From Marivita sp041725935 (lineage in GTDB: Bacteria > Pseudomonadota > Alphaproteobacteria > Rhodobacterales > Rhodobacteraceae): a stretch of 64,000 bases of DNA. Below, in pieces: positions 1 through 9,776 of this stretch (the first letter of the stretch is position 1; each line of letters starts with the position of its first letter). Location of the stretch: assembly GCA_041725935.1 (NCBI GenBank), contig JBGRQD010000013.1:1-64000 (forward strand), given 5' to 3'. The translations under genes were made by a program, and so were the position numbers. The notes under the pieces are model-generated. The model did not search any database, had not been told where the DNA came from, and saw only the letters and a list, made by a program, of their open reading frames with translations.

Positions 1-185
1 ATCTCACCCTCGTCGGGCTTTTCCAAACCCGCCATCATCTTGACCAGCGTCGTCTTGCCGGTGCCGTTGGGTGCCAGGATGCCCAGCGACTGCCCCAGTT
101 CGACACGGAACGACGCCCGGTCCAGGATCACCTTGCGGTGCGATCCCGTCCAGAACGATTTGCTCACGTTGTCGAATTCAAGCAT
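1..185 (-). CDS. ABC transporter ATP-binding protein, polysaccharide-export type (partial)
   Basis: N-terminal 61 residues of an ABC ATPase; the rest lies beyond the left edge of the window. The reading frame opens at the ATG complementary to 183-185 and shows a Walker A motif of the form GILAPNGTGKTT at about residues 35-46. The short N-terminus, with a strand, then a loop rich in W, H and R before the first conserved helix, resembles the KpsT/Wzt family that powers export of capsule or O-antigen polysaccharide across the inner membrane. Walker B and the signature motif are not in view, so the substrate is inferred only from this N-terminal style. Confidence 0.75.
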   Translation of the reverse strand, partial: MLEFDNVSKSFWTGSHRKVILDRASFRVELGQSLGILAPNGTGKTTLVKMMAGLEKPDEGE

Positions 186-738
186 CGAAACCCCAAGTCG
201 CCTCCGTACAGGCATTGCACGGGCTGGTTTCCAAAGGGTGTAGATGCCGAGTTTGACTGGATTGTGGCTAATCCACAGCAAAAACCGGGTATTGTTCTCG
301 GAAGACGGTTCGTCGTCCGTCATCCGCATTCGAGCGCGCGCGTCCAAGGCGGACCGACGACGCATGCAACCGGACTGCAGCCGCAGGTTGTTCAGCGGAT
401 CGCCGCCGCCTGTAATTCAATCCGGGTGATACAATCGATACATAAAGCGTCGCGAATCGCCATCCGCAAATCGCGGGAGTCTGGCTTGTTTGGAATCTCA
501 GAAGCGTGTTTCGCATGGAACGGAGCGGACTTGATCAAAACAGCCTTAGGCAATCGACCCGAGTTTCTTTGTTGCGCAGGCGTTTTTCCCGGCTGTGCTC
601 AAGTAAACTGCTCAAATGTCCCGCAAACGCCAATACTGGCGCGAAACTCGGGCGACCATGTTGCAATGCGACACGCAACGCGATTTATTTCATCCAGACA
701 AGCGGAAGCAATCCGTGGACCAAACAGGGAGTTCGTTT
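186..738. other. Intergenic region between divergent transporter genes
   Basis: About 550 bases with no convincing gene. Several open frames cross it on both strands, but their translations are arginine- and serine-rich with no recognisable motif, which is typical of non-coding frames in high-GC DNA. It must hold the promoters of the leftward polysaccharide ATPase and the rightward polyamine-type operon. No clear operator or hairpin was recognised. Confidence 0.5.
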
Positions 739-1848
739 TTGCCCGACACGTCAAACAGTGACGCGTTCGTCGAATTTGAACGAGTGCAAAAGAGCTACGA
801 CGGCGTACAGCTTGTCGTAAAAGACCTTAACCTGACCATGCCGAAGGGCGAGTTTCTCACGATGCTCGGGCCGTCGGGATCGGGCAAGACAACCTGCCTC
901 ATGATGCTTGCCGGTTTCGAAACCGCGACCCACGGTGAGATCAAGCTGGATGGCAAGCCGATCAACAACATCCCGCCGCACAAGCGTGGGATTGGCATGG
1001 TTTTCCAGAACTATGCGCTGTTTCCGCACATGACGATCGCCGAGAACCTCAGTTTTCCGCTCGAAGTGCGCAAGGTCGGCAAGTCCGACCGTGAAGCCAA
1101 GGTAAAGCGGGCGCTGGACATGGTCGAGATGGGGGCCTTTGGAGGCCGTCGTCCGGCACAATTGTCCGGCGGTCAGCAGCAGCGGATCGCATTGGCGCGG
1201 GCACTGGTGTTCGAGCCGGAGCTGGTTCTGATGGATGAACCGCTGGGCGCGCTGGACAAGCAGCTGCGCGAAAAGATGCAGTTCGAGATCACCGATCTGG
1301 CGCACCGTCTGGGCATCACCGTGGTCTACGTGACGCACGACCAGACCGAGGCGCTGACCATGTCCGACCGGGTTGCCGTGTTCGACGATGGCCGCATTCA
1401 ACAGCTGGCCGCTCCGGACGAATTGTATGAAAAGCCGCAGAACAGCTTTGTGGCGCAGTTCATCGGCGAGAACAACACGCTCGAGGGCGTCATCCGCGAG
1501 ATCAAGGGCGAAACCTGTGTCGTGCAGCTTGACGATGGCGGGCTAATCGATGCGGTACCGGTCAATGTCACCAAGGTAGGTGAACGCACACGGGTTTCGA
1601 TCCGGCCGGAACGGGTCGAGATCAACAAGGACCGCTTGCAGGAAGGGGCACATACGCTCAAGGCGGAAGTGCTCGAATTCGTCTACATGGGCGACATCTT
1701 CCGCACGCGGCTCAAGGTTGCGGGCAATGACGAGTTCGTCATCAAGACGCGGAACGCACCCGACCAGGTACGGCTTGAGCCGGGCACGCAGATCGACATC
1801 GGGTGGTTGCCCGACGATTGCCGCGCTTTGGACGCGCCCAGCAAGTAA
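739..1848 (+). CDS. Spermidine/putrescine-type ABC transporter ATP-binding protein (PotA-like)
   Basis: Cytoplasmic ATPase that should energise import through the two permeases encoded downstream. Visible motifs in order are Walker A GPSGSGKTT, Q-loop VFQNYALFPH, signature LSGGQQQR, Walker B LVLMDEP and H-loop VTHDQ, followed by a C-terminal TOBE-type regulatory region. The frame is open from an ATG at 616, but the extra 41 residues are not family-like. A TTG at 739 has AGGGAG seven bases upstream and gives 369 residues, close to PotA (about 380), so it is preferred; GTG at 715 is an alternative. It is the first gene of an importer operon. Polyamine specificity is inferred from family resemblance and gene set; putrescine, spermidine or another small cation are all possible. 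Confidence 0.9.
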   Translation: MPDTSNSDAFVEFERVQKSYDGVQLVVKDLNLTMPKGEFLTMLGPSGSGKTTCLMMLAGFETATHGEIKLDGKPINNIPPHKRGIGMVFQNYALFPHMTIAENLSFPLEVRKVGKSDREAKVKRALDMVEMGAFGGRRPAQLSGGQQQRIALARALVFEPELVLMDEPLGALDKQLREKMQFEITDLAHRLGITVVYVTHDQTEALTMSDRVAVFDDGRIQQLAAPDELYEKPQNSFVAQFIGENNTLEGVIREIKGETCVVQLDDGGLIDAVPVNVTKVGERTRVSIRPERVEINKDRLQEGAHTLKAEVLEFVYMGDIFRTRLKVAGNDEFVIKTRNAPDQVRLEPGTQIDIGWLPDDCRALDAPSK

Positions 1849-1895
1849 GAATTGTCGCGGGAACGGAAGATCGTTCACGTGTCATCACAGGCGTT

Positions 1896-1915
1896 GGTTG
1901 GTCGGTCCGACAACC
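1896..1915 (+). other. Hairpin between ATPase and binding-protein genes
   Basis: Inverted repeat GGTTG-G-TCG ... CGA-CAACC with one bulged G, lying in the 108-base gap before the binding-protein gene. No U-run follows, so it is more likely an RNA processing or stabilising element than a terminator. Sequence evidence only. Confidence 0.3.
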
Positions 1916-1956
1916 ATGGCCATATGTCATAACCGGACCGAAACGGGAGAATATGA

Positions 1957-3077
<1,121 letters not shown>

Positions 3078-3078
<1 letters not shown>

Positions 3079-3130
3079 TACTCCCCTTTGGGGTGTATGA
3101 GATAAGCGATGGGCGGACTCCGCCCGTCGC
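3078..3130 (+). other. Two tandem RNA hairpins behind the binding-protein gene
   Basis: Hairpin 1 (3078-3098) pairs ATACTCCCC with GGGGTGTAT around TTT, with one mismatch. Hairpin 2 (3106-3130) pairs GCGATGGGCGG with CCGCCCGTCGC around ACT, allowing one G-U pair. Neither is followed by a U-run. Position directly behind a binding-protein gene fits 3' mRNA protection or partial termination that keeps receptor expression above permease expression, as known for other binding-protein operons. Confidence 0.55.
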
Positions 3131-3181
3131 ACAGGGACCGAGGTGGGCATGCGTGCCCGCCTCAACTGGAAGGACTTGACC

Positions 3182-3469
3182 ATGCCCAAAGGCTACATCA
3201 TCGGCCATATCACGGTGAACGACCCCGAGGCCTACAAGGAATATATCGAGCGCGACACGCCGATCCTTGAAAGCTTTGGCGCCAAGTTCGTTGTCCGGGG
3301 CGGACAGTCCGAAACGATGGAAGGCGAGACCCAGAACCGCCACGTCGTCATCGAATTCGAAGATTACGAGACCGCGAAGCGCGCGTATCACGACCCCGCC
3401 TATCAGGAGGTCGCTGAAATTCGTCGCCGCACCGCGACAAGCACAATCATTTTGGTCGAGGGCACCTGA
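3182..3469 (+). CDS. DUF1330 domain protein
   Basis: Small 95-residue protein of the DUF1330 family (dimeric alpha-beta ferredoxin-like barrel fold). It begins MPKGYIIGHITV and contains the family pattern of YKEYI, a central glycine-rich strand, EFEDYETAKRAYHDPAYQ and a C-terminal hydrophobic strand. The frame extends upstream to 3143, but the ATG at 3182 has GGAAGGA at a suitable distance and matches family starts. It sits between the binding-protein and permease genes with three bases to the next start, so it is cotranscribed with the importer. Function is unknown; a link to catabolism of the imported compound is only inference. Confidence 0.85.
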   Translation: MPKGYIIGHITVNDPEAYKEYIERDTPILESFGAKFVVRGGQSETMEGETQNRHVVIEFEDYETAKRAYHDPAYQEVAEIRRRTATSTIILVEGT

Positions 3470-3472
3470 GCC

Positions 3473-5272
3473 ATGACGGACGCAGCTACCGAACCCGACA
3501 AGATCACAGGTCCGACACCGGACAACGCCCTGCGCGCCGCCGACAAGTCGGAGAACGGGGTGGTTTTGGCCGCGGATGGACGACCGCTCAAGCAGTCCTT
3601 GAACCGAGCGCTGAGGGCGCAGAAAATCCGGGCGCTGGCGCTGATTGCGCCGCTTCTGCTGTTCGTGATGGTCAGCTTTATCGCTCCGATCGGGGACATG
3701 CTGTTCCGGTCTGTCGAAAACCAGATCGTCGAAGACACGATGCCGCGCACCGTTCAGGTCATCTCGCGCTGGGATCCGGCCACCGACGAAACGCCGAACG
3801 AGATGGTTTATCAGGCTGCCTATTTCGACCTGTTCTTCGCCGCCGAGGCCCGTCGCCACACGCGGCTCGGGCAGCGTCTGAACTACGAATCCACTGGCAT
3901 GTCGTCGATGTTCCGCAGCATTGGCCGCGACCTCGATGAATTCGGCGAGCCTTACCAGGACGCGATCGAAGCATCCGATCCGCGCTGGGAAGAGGCGGGG
4001 TTCTGGTACGAGCTGATGTCGGGCGAAGGGGCGAATGACCTGCTCGAAAGCCGCCGCGACTCGTATATGCGGCTCATGGGGCGGAGCGAACGGACGGTGT
4101 TCGGCAATATCTCGTGCGGCATCAGTGGCCTGTTCGGCAACACCTGCGACGTAGCGCTTGAAGACATTCCGCTTGAGTTCTCGCTGTCCAACGACATCAC
4201 GGAATTCCTGCCGCTGACCGCCGAAGCCTATTCCGATTTCACCGTGTTCACGGTTCTGGACGACGGCGATGTCGTCGCCGAGGAAGAGCCGTGGGAAGCG
4301 GTGTTTACCGCTTTGGGAATAGACCTAAAGGCAAAGTCGCAAGCCGAGATCGACGCGTATGGTGGCACGGGGGCGGATGTCCTGCAGGCTGCTTATGCCG
4401 CCTTGTCCGAGGTCGAGGAGATCTCGTTCCGCGACCAATTCGTCGATGCGGACTCGGATTGGGGTGAACAACAACCGTGGCAGGTTCTTCAGACCTATTC
4501 CGCCGCGTACACGCCCGGATACTTCCTGAATTCGGTGGACATGCAGAAATCCCCGGAAGGCTGGGAATTGCGCCCGGAAAACCAGCGCATCTACGGCCTG
4601 CTGTTCCAGCGAACCCTGTTTATGAGCCTTGTCATCACGTTCAGCTGTATCCTGTTGGGCTATCCGATCGCCTACCTGCTGTCGAACCTGCCGGCGCGCA
4701 AGGCCAACCTGCTGATGATCCTCGTGCTCTTGCCGTTCTGGACATCCCTGCTGGTGCGGACCTCTGCATGGAAGGTGATGCTGCAGCAACAGGGCGTGAT
4801 CAACGACGTACTTGTCTGGCTGGGTATGGTGGCCGACGACGGGCGATTGGTGATGATCAACAATCAGTTTGGCACGATTGTCGCCATGACGCATATCCTG
4901 CTGCCGTTCATGATCCTGCCGATGTATTCGGTGATGTCGACGATCCCACAATCCTACGTGCGCGCGGCGAAATCTCTGGGCGCAACCAACTGGACGACGT
5001 TCTGGAGAGTCTATTTCCCGCAATCGGTGCCGGGCATCGGCGCGGGTTCGATCCTCGTGTTCATCCTGTCGATCGGCTACTACATCACGCCGGAAATCGT
5101 GGGTGGCACATCGGGCATCTTCATCTCTAACCGGATCGCCTATCACATTTCCAGCTCGCTCAACTGGGGCCTTGCCGCCGCTTTGGGAACAATCCTGCTG
5201 GTCGTGGTTCTGGCGCTCTACTGGGCCTACGACCGGATCGTCGGCATCGACAACGTGAAACTGGGGGGCTGA
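3473..5272 (+). CDS. Polyamine-type ABC transporter permease with large periplasmic insert (PotB-like)
   Basis: Inner-membrane permease of 599 residues, roughly twice the usual PotB length. After a cytoplasmic stretch of about 50 residues comes helix 1 (about 53-73), then about 300 hydrophilic, acidic residues, then a normal permease core from about residue 380 with five further helices. The EAA loop that contacts the ATPase reads AAKSLGATNWTTFWRVYFPQ. The insert contains two cysteines that could pair in the periplasm. The gene follows DUF1330 by three bases and precedes the second permease by three, so translation is tightly linked. The insert may act as an extra docking or ligand-handling domain, which is inference. 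Confidence 0.88.
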   Translation: MTDAATEPDKITGPTPDNALRAADKSENGVVLAADGRPLKQSLNRALRAQKIRALALIAPLLLFVMVSFIAPIGDMLFRSVENQIVEDTMPRTVQVISRWDPATDETPNEMVYQAAYFDLFFAAEARRHTRLGQRLNYESTGMSSMFRSIGRDLDEFGEPYQDAIEASDPRWEEAGFWYELMSGEGANDLLESRRDSYMRLMGRSERTVFGNISCGISGLFGNTCDVALEDIPLEFSLSNDITEFLPLTAEAYSDFTVFTVLDDGDVVAEEEPWEAVFTALGIDLKAKSQAEIDAYGGTGADVLQAAYAALSEVEEISFRDQFVDADSDWGEQQPWQVLQTYSAAYTPGYFLNSVDMQKSPEGWELRPENQRIYGLLFQRTLFMSLVITFSCILLGYPIAYLLSNLPARKANLLMILVLLPFWTSLLVRTSAWKVMLQQQGVINDVLVWLGMVADDGRLVMINNQFGTIVAMTHILLPFMILPMYSVMSTIPQSYVRAAKSLGATNWTTFWRVYFPQSVPGIGAGSILVFILSIGYYITPEIVGGTSGIFISNRIAYHISSSLNWGLAAALGTILLVVVLALYWAYDRIVGIDNVKLGG

Positions 5273-5275
5273 TCC

Positions 5276-6466
5276 ATGTCGGAAGCCATTCTCACACCGA
5301 TCAAGAAACAGCCCATCGGGTTCACCACGGGCGTTGTCGCGGCCGCGGGTGCCGTAGCGGGCCTGTTTCTGGGCACCGCCCAGGATTCGGCCTTGTTGGG
5401 CATCATCATCGCAGCTGCGCTGATGGCAGGCCTCGCGTTTGTCGCCATGCAGGTGCTGGACGAACCGATGGAGAAACCGGTGCGCTGGGGACTGATCGGC
5501 GTTGGCCTCGTTGCCGGGTTCCTGTTCAACGGCGCCCCGGGACTTGTTATGGGCGGATTGTTCGGCTGGTTCTTCGGCTGGTTCATCTATTGGATCGGAA
5601 TGGGCCGCTACCGCGCGCATCTGGTGCCGTACCTGACCGGCGGCCAAGTGCTGTGGCATTATTCATTCCGCGTGATCTGCGGGGCGATCTTCATCTTCCT
5701 TATCACGCCGATCATCGTGGTGATGCCGCTGTCCTTCAACGCGGAGAATTTCTTTACCTTCACACCGGAGATGCTGCGTTTCGATCCTGCTGGCTATTCA
5801 CTGAAGCACTACCGTGACTTTCTGACAAACCCCGAATGGACCAGCGCGGTGAAGAACTCGCTGATGGTCGCGCCGGTTGCGACGTTCATCTCGGTTTCCC
5901 TTGGCACCCTGGCCGCCATTGGCCTGAGCCAGAGCCACGTGCCGGGCAAACGCGCGATCATGGCCATCCTGATTTCGCCGATGATCGTGCCGCTGATCAT
6001 CTCGGCCACGGGGATGTATTTCTTCTATTCCAAGATCGGCCTGGTCGGCACCTACTGGGGTATCGTTCTGGCGCATGCGGTTCTGGGCATTCCCTTTGTC
6101 ATCATCACGGTCACAGCGACGCTTGTAGGCTTTGACCGGTCCCTTACGCGGGCGGCGGCGAATATGGGCGCCAACCCGGTGACCACCTTCTTCAAGGTGC
6201 AGATGCCGCTGATCCTGCCCGGTGTGATCTCGGGTGGTCTTTTCGCCTTCATCACGTCGTTTGACGAAGTGGTTGTGGTTCTGTTCATCGGTTCCGCCGA
6301 GTTGCAGACCCTGCCATGGCAGATGTTCACCGGTCTGCGCGAGCAGATTTCGCCGACGATCCTTGCCGCGGCGACGATCCTCGTGGCGATCTCGATCTGC
6401 CTGCTGACAGCGGTGGAAATCCTGCGCCGCCGGTCGGAAAAGCTCCGGGGTATGTCGCCGGGTTAA
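5276..6466 (+). CDS. Polyamine-type ABC transporter permease (PotC-like)
   Basis: Second inner-membrane permease, 396 residues. The C-terminal two thirds is a standard binding-protein-dependent permease domain with EAA loop AAANMGANPVTTFFKVQMP. The N-terminal 115 residues add three to four extra glycine/alanine-rich helices absent from PotC (about 260 residues). It should pair with the preceding permease to form the channel. A strong bidirectional terminator follows at 6504-6535, so it ends the operon. Confidence 0.88.
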   Translation: MSEAILTPIKKQPIGFTTGVVAAAGAVAGLFLGTAQDSALLGIIIAAALMAGLAFVAMQVLDEPMEKPVRWGLIGVGLVAGFLFNGAPGLVMGGLFGWFFGWFIYWIGMGRYRAHLVPYLTGGQVLWHYSFRVICGAIFIFLITPIIVVMPLSFNAENFFTFTPEMLRFDPAGYSLKHYRDFLTNPEWTSAVKNSLMVAPVATFISVSLGTLAAIGLSQSHVPGKRAIMAILISPMIVPLIISATGMYFFYSKIGLVGTYWGIVLAHAVLGIPFVIITVTATLVGFDRSLTRAAANMGANPVTTFFKVQMPLILPGVISGGLFAFITSFDEVVVVLFIGSAELQTLPWQMFTGLREQISPTILAAATILVAISICLLTAVEILRRRSEKLRGMSPG

Positions 6467-6503
6467 GGGCGCATAGCCGCGTCGACGCGGCTTGGGTCTC
6501 AAA

Positions 6504-6535
6504 AAAAGGCCCTGCGCGGTGGTGCAGGGCCTTTT
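6504..6535. terminator. Bidirectional intrinsic terminator
   Basis: Perfect inverted repeat AAAAGGCCCTGC / GCAGGGCCTTTT with an eight-base loop. The A-run on one side and T-run on the other make it work in both directions, ending the importer operon on the plus strand and ilvE on the minus strand. Confidence 0.9.
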
Positions 6536-6554
6536 GCTTTTGAATGGAGCCGGA

Positions 6555-7424
6555 TCAGCTGCGGACGAGTGTTTCGTAGCTCTCCGCGATCTCGCGGGTC
6601 AGCGCGCCGACCTCGAAATTGTAATCACCGATCTGGCCGACTGGCGTCACCTCGGCTGCCGTGCCGGTCAGCCAGCACTGCTCGAAGCCCTCAAGCTCTT
6701 CCGGCATGATGTGACGCTCGTGGACCGTGACCTGACGATCCTTGAGCATCCCGATCACCGTCTGACGGGTGAGACCGTTGAGGAAGCAGTCAGGTGTCGG
6801 CGTGTGCACTTCGCCATCCTTGACGAAGAAGATGTTGGCCCCGGTCGCCTCGGCCACGTAGCCGCGATAGTCGAACATCATCGCATCCGAGCAACCCTTG
6901 GCCTCGGCGGCGTGTTTGGACATGGTGCAGATCATGTAGAGACCGGCCGCCTTGGCGTGGCACGGGATGGTTTCGGGCGACGGGCGCTTCCACTTGGAGA
7001 TGTCGAGCTTGGCGCCTTTCATCTTGGCGTCCCCGTAATAGGCGCCCCATTCCCAGCTTGCGATCGCCATGCGGACCGGGTTGCGCGCGGATGCGACACC
7101 CATATCCTCACCCACGCCGCGCCATGCAACCGCGCGCACATAGGCGTCGGACTTGCCGTTGGCTTCGAGCACGGCTTTCTTGGCCGCTTCGATCTCGTCC
7201 ACCGTGTAGGGGATTTCGAAGTCGATCATTTCGGCAGACCGCTTGAGCCGTTCGGAATGCTCGCGCGATTTGAAGATCTTGCCGTTATAGGCACGCTCGC
7301 CCTCGAAGACCGAGCTTGCATAATGCATCGCGTGGGTCAGGATGTGGACATTCGCGTCGCGCCAGTCGATGAGCTGGCCATCCATCCAGATCTTTCCGTC
7401 GCGGTCATCATAACTTCCGGCCAT
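6555..7424 (-). CDS. ilvE: Branched-chain amino acid aminotransferase
   Basis: PLP-dependent class IV aminotransferase, 289 residues, performing the last step of valine, leucine and isoleucine synthesis and the first step of their breakdown. Visible family signatures are THAMHYASSVFEGERAY near the N-terminus, the lysine in CHAKAAGLYM that should bind PLP, EATGANIFFVKDG, and the phosphate-binding GLTRQTVI. The start is the ATG complementary to 7422-7424, preceded by GGAG; an upstream in-frame ATG at 7451 adds nine non-conserved residues. The gene is divergent from petP and ends at the shared terminator. Confidence 0.95.
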   Translation of the reverse strand: MAGSYDDRDGKIWMDGQLIDWRDANVHILTHAMHYASSVFEGERAYNGKIFKSREHSERLKRSAEMIDFEIPYTVDEIEAAKKAVLEANGKSDAYVRAVAWRGVGEDMGVASARNPVRMAIASWEWGAYYGDAKMKGAKLDISKWKRPSPETIPCHAKAAGLYMICTMSKHAAEAKGCSDAMMFDYRGYVAEATGANIFFVKDGEVHTPTPDCFLNGLTRQTVIGMLKDRQVTVHERHIMPEELEGFEQCWLTGTAAEVTPVGQIGDYNFEVGALTREIAESYETLVRS

Positions 7425-7585
7425 TTCAATTCTCCTCGCCCGGCTTTTCATTAATTGCGCAAATTAGGTCCGATCCGGACATGATATTGCGCCAAAACTG
7501 AGATTCGCTACCATTTGAGCCTTGGAATGTCAACAAGACTGACGTATTTTCAACTGCAACAAAAAGACGGATTGGACGGCAGATC
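7425..7585. promoter_or_regulatory. Divergent ilvE / petP promoter region with TTGCGCAA palindrome
   Basis: 161-base region between divergent genes, AT-rich relative to its surroundings. It contains a perfect eight-base palindrome TTGCGCAA inside AATTGCGCAAATT (about 7454-7466) and a related ATTGCGCCAAA about 27 bases further on. A MarR-family protein is encoded next door and this family usually binds short palindromes in its own promoter, so autoregulation is possible; this is inference. Confidence 0.4.
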
Positions 7586-8095
7586 ATGGCGGAAGGACAT
7601 TCGCAAAACATCTCGAGCGGACAGGCCTTGCTGTATCTCACGGATGAGCAGCTTCGGCAGGGCATAGAGGCGATGTTCTTTGCCTATCGCGGCTTTACCG
7701 CTGACCCTGACCGCATCCTCGAAGGGCTTTCTTACGGGCGGGCGCATCACCGGGCGATCCACTTCATTCATTGTGCGCCGGGTACAACGGTCAACAATCT
7801 TCTTGCGATCCTAGGGGTCACCAAGCAATCTCTGAACCGTGTGTTGCGGACCCTGATCGAAGATGGTCTGGTCAAAAGCCATGTGGGACGGATCGACAAA
7901 AGAGAACGGCATTTGACCCTGACCGAAGCGGGAGAGGCTCTTGAACAGCAATTGTCCGATGCGCAACGCGCGCGCATGCGCGATGCCTACCGCAAGGCCG
8001 GACCCGAGGCGGTTGCCGGCTTCAAGACCGTATTGGAAGCGATGATGGATGACGACATGAAACGCGCCTATGTCGCGCTCAGGGACGGGCGCTGA
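7586..8095 (+). CDS. petP: MarR-family transcriptional regulator PetP
   Basis: 169-residue winged-helix DNA-binding protein of the MarR family. The recognition region TKQSLNRVLRTLIEDGLV and the wing with KRERHLTLTEAG are easily seen. It is followed one base later by an OmpR-type regulator. This pair matches PetP-PetR of Rhodobacter, where the two genes form an operon needed for expression of electron-transport genes including cytochrome bc1. In this window no bc1 genes lie downstream, so only the regulator pair is conserved. Confidence 0.88.
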   Translation: MAEGHSQNISSGQALLYLTDEQLRQGIEAMFFAYRGFTADPDRILEGLSYGRAHHRAIHFIHCAPGTTVNNLLAILGVTKQSLNRVLRTLIEDGLVKSHVGRIDKRERHLTLTEAGEALEQQLSDAQRARMRDAYRKAGPEAVAGFKTVLEAMMDDDMKRAYVALRDGR

Positions 8096-8096
8096 T

Positions 8097-8798
8097 ATGG
8101 CCGAGCCTGACGCGCATCTCCTGATTGTCGATGATGACGAACGCATCCGAGGGTTGCTGCAGAAGTTCCTTATCCGCAATGGGTTCCTTGTCACTGCCGC
8201 GCGCGACGCCGCCCATGCGCGGCGCATCCTGTCGGGGCTGGATTTCGACCTGATCGTTCTTGATGTGATGATGCCGGGCGAGGATGGAATCAGCCTCACC
8301 CGGGGCATTCGGGAAGGATCGTCGACGCCGATCCTTCTTTTGACTGCGCGGGCCGAAACAGAAGACCGCATCGCGGGTCTCGAGGCGGGTGCGGATGATT
8401 ACCTTGCCAAGCCGTTCGAGCCGAAAGAGCTGCTTTTGCGGATCAACGCGATCCTGCGCCGGATGCCGGAACAGAGCGTCACCGGCAGCGCGCCGAAATA
8501 TCTCAATCTCGGACCGATCCGCTATGACACCGAACGGGCCGAGCTTTGGCGGGGCGAAGACCTTGTGCGCCTGACCTCGACCGAGATTCAGCTGATGAAA
8601 ATCTTTTCGGCCAAGCCGGGTCTGGCGTTGAGCCGCACGCAGCTTGTCGAGGAATTGGGCCGCGACCGGGGCCAGAGTCAGGAGCGTGCGGTGGACGTGC
8701 AGATCACCCGTCTGCGCCGCAAGCTCGAGGACAACCCGAAACAACCGCGCTACCTGCAAACGGTGCGGGGCGCAGGGTATATGCTTGCACCCGACTGA
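8097..8798 (+). CDS. petR: OmpR-family response regulator PetR
   Basis: 233 residues: an N-terminal receiver domain with acidic pocket D12-D13-D14, phosphoacceptor D56 in LDVMMPGEDG and lysine in the YLAKPF motif, then a C-terminal winged-helix domain (ending TVRGAGYML). The start ATG at 8097 lies one base after the petP stop; an in-frame ATG at 8070 inside petP is less likely. No sensor kinase gene is adjacent, as in Rhodobacter. Expected role with PetP is control of respiratory and photosynthetic electron-transport genes. Confidence 0.9.
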   Translation: MAEPDAHLLIVDDDERIRGLLQKFLIRNGFLVTAARDAAHARRILSGLDFDLIVLDVMMPGEDGISLTRGIREGSSTPILLLTARAETEDRIAGLEAGADDYLAKPFEPKELLLRINAILRRMPEQSVTGSAPKYLNLGPIRYDTERAELWRGEDLVRLTSTEIQLMKIFSAKPGLALSRTQLVEELGRDRGQSQERAVDVQITRLRRKLEDNPKQPRYLQTVRGAGYMLAPD

Positions 8799-8849
8799 CG
8801 GGTTTGGTTTTTGCGTATTTGAAAAAAGAAGAAGCAGGGGGACGCGCCC

Positions 8850-9776
8850 ATGGCGACGGCATTGATCACTCACGCAGATTGTCTGGAGCATGTGACGCCA
8901 GACGGCCACCCCGAACGCGTGGCGCGTTTGGAGCATGTGTTGCATGCGTTGCAGGGGCTGGACCTACGGCGCGAAAGCGCGCCGTTGGCGGAGATGGCGC
9001 ATCTGGCCTATGTGCATCCGCAGGCGCATATCGAGGCGATCCTCGCCGCTGAACCTGCCGAAGGGGTGATCCAGCTTGACGCTGACACCTGGATGTCGCC
9101 CGGCAGCGTGAACGCCGCGCTGCGGGCTGCGGGTGCCGTGGTCAAAGCCGTGGACATGGTGCTGGATGACGAGGTCGGCAACGCGTTTTGTGCAACGCGG
9201 CCTCCGGGGCATCATGCCGAAACCGCGACGCCGATGGGGTTCTGCCTGTTCGGCAATGCCGCCATTGGCGCGAAACACGCGCTCGAGGCGCATGGTCTGA
9301 GCCGGGTCGCGGTGGTGGATTTCGACGTGCATCACGGCAATGGCACGCAGGATCTTTTGTGGAACGAAGCCCGCGCGCTGACCATCACCAGCCAGCAGAT
9401 GCCGCTTTGGCCCGGCACCGGCGAACAAACGGAACGTGGCGCGCATGACAACGTGCTGAACGTCCCGCTTGCGCCGCGCACCGGGGGTGCCGAAATGCGT
9501 GCCGCTTACGAATCCAAGGTCTTCCCGCGCCTGCGCGACTTCAAACCGGAGTTGATCCTCATCTCCGCCGGGTTCGATGCGCATCAGGATGATCCCTTGG
9601 CAGAATTGCTTTGGTCGACCGAAGATTTCCGCTGGCTGACGCGCGAGCTTTGTGCGCTGGCGGCAGAGCTGTGCGAGGGGCGGGTCGTCTCGACTTTGGA
9701 AGGCGGGTATGATTTGTCTGCCCTCGCGATCAGTGCGCGCGCGCATGTGGAAATATTGATGGAGGCCGCGGCATGA
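8850..9776 (+). CDS. Histone deacetylase family protein
   Basis: 308-residue zinc amidohydrolase of the arginase/deacetylase fold, in the bacterial group with acetoin-utilisation and acetylpolyamine deacetylases. Signature segments are RPPGHHAE, DFDVHHGNGTQ (with zinc ligands D and H), SAGFDAHQDDPL (second zinc aspartate) and a C-terminal LEGGYDLSAL. In bacteria these enzymes remove acyl groups from small amines or lysines; the substrate here is unknown. A purine-rich AGCAGGGGG precedes the ATG. The stop overlaps the xseB start by four bases, so it is the first gene of a four-gene operon. Confidence 0.9.
   Translation: MATALITHADCLEHVTPDGHPERVARLEHVLHALQGLDLRRESAPLAEMAHLAYVHPQAHIEAILAAEPAEGVIQLDADTWMSPGSVNAALRAAGAVVKAVDMVLDDEVGNAFCATRPPGHHAETATPMGFCLFGNAAIGAKHALEAHGLSRVAVVDFDVHHGNGTQDLLWNEARALTITSQQMPLWPGTGEQTERGAHDNVLNVPLAPRTGGAEMRAAYESKVFPRLRDFKPELILISAGFDAHQDDPLAELLWSTEDFRWLTRELCALAAELCEGRVVSTLEGGYDLSALAISARAHVEILMEAAA

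Noticed and set aside
138..761. Possible gene in the gap before the polyamine-type operon
   Set aside because: No ribosome site, no recognisable motif, overlaps the ATPase start region.
4325..5659. 444-codon minus-strand frame over the polyamine-type permeases
   Set aside because: Histidine-, glutamine- and arginine-rich translation, antisense to well-supported membrane proteins.
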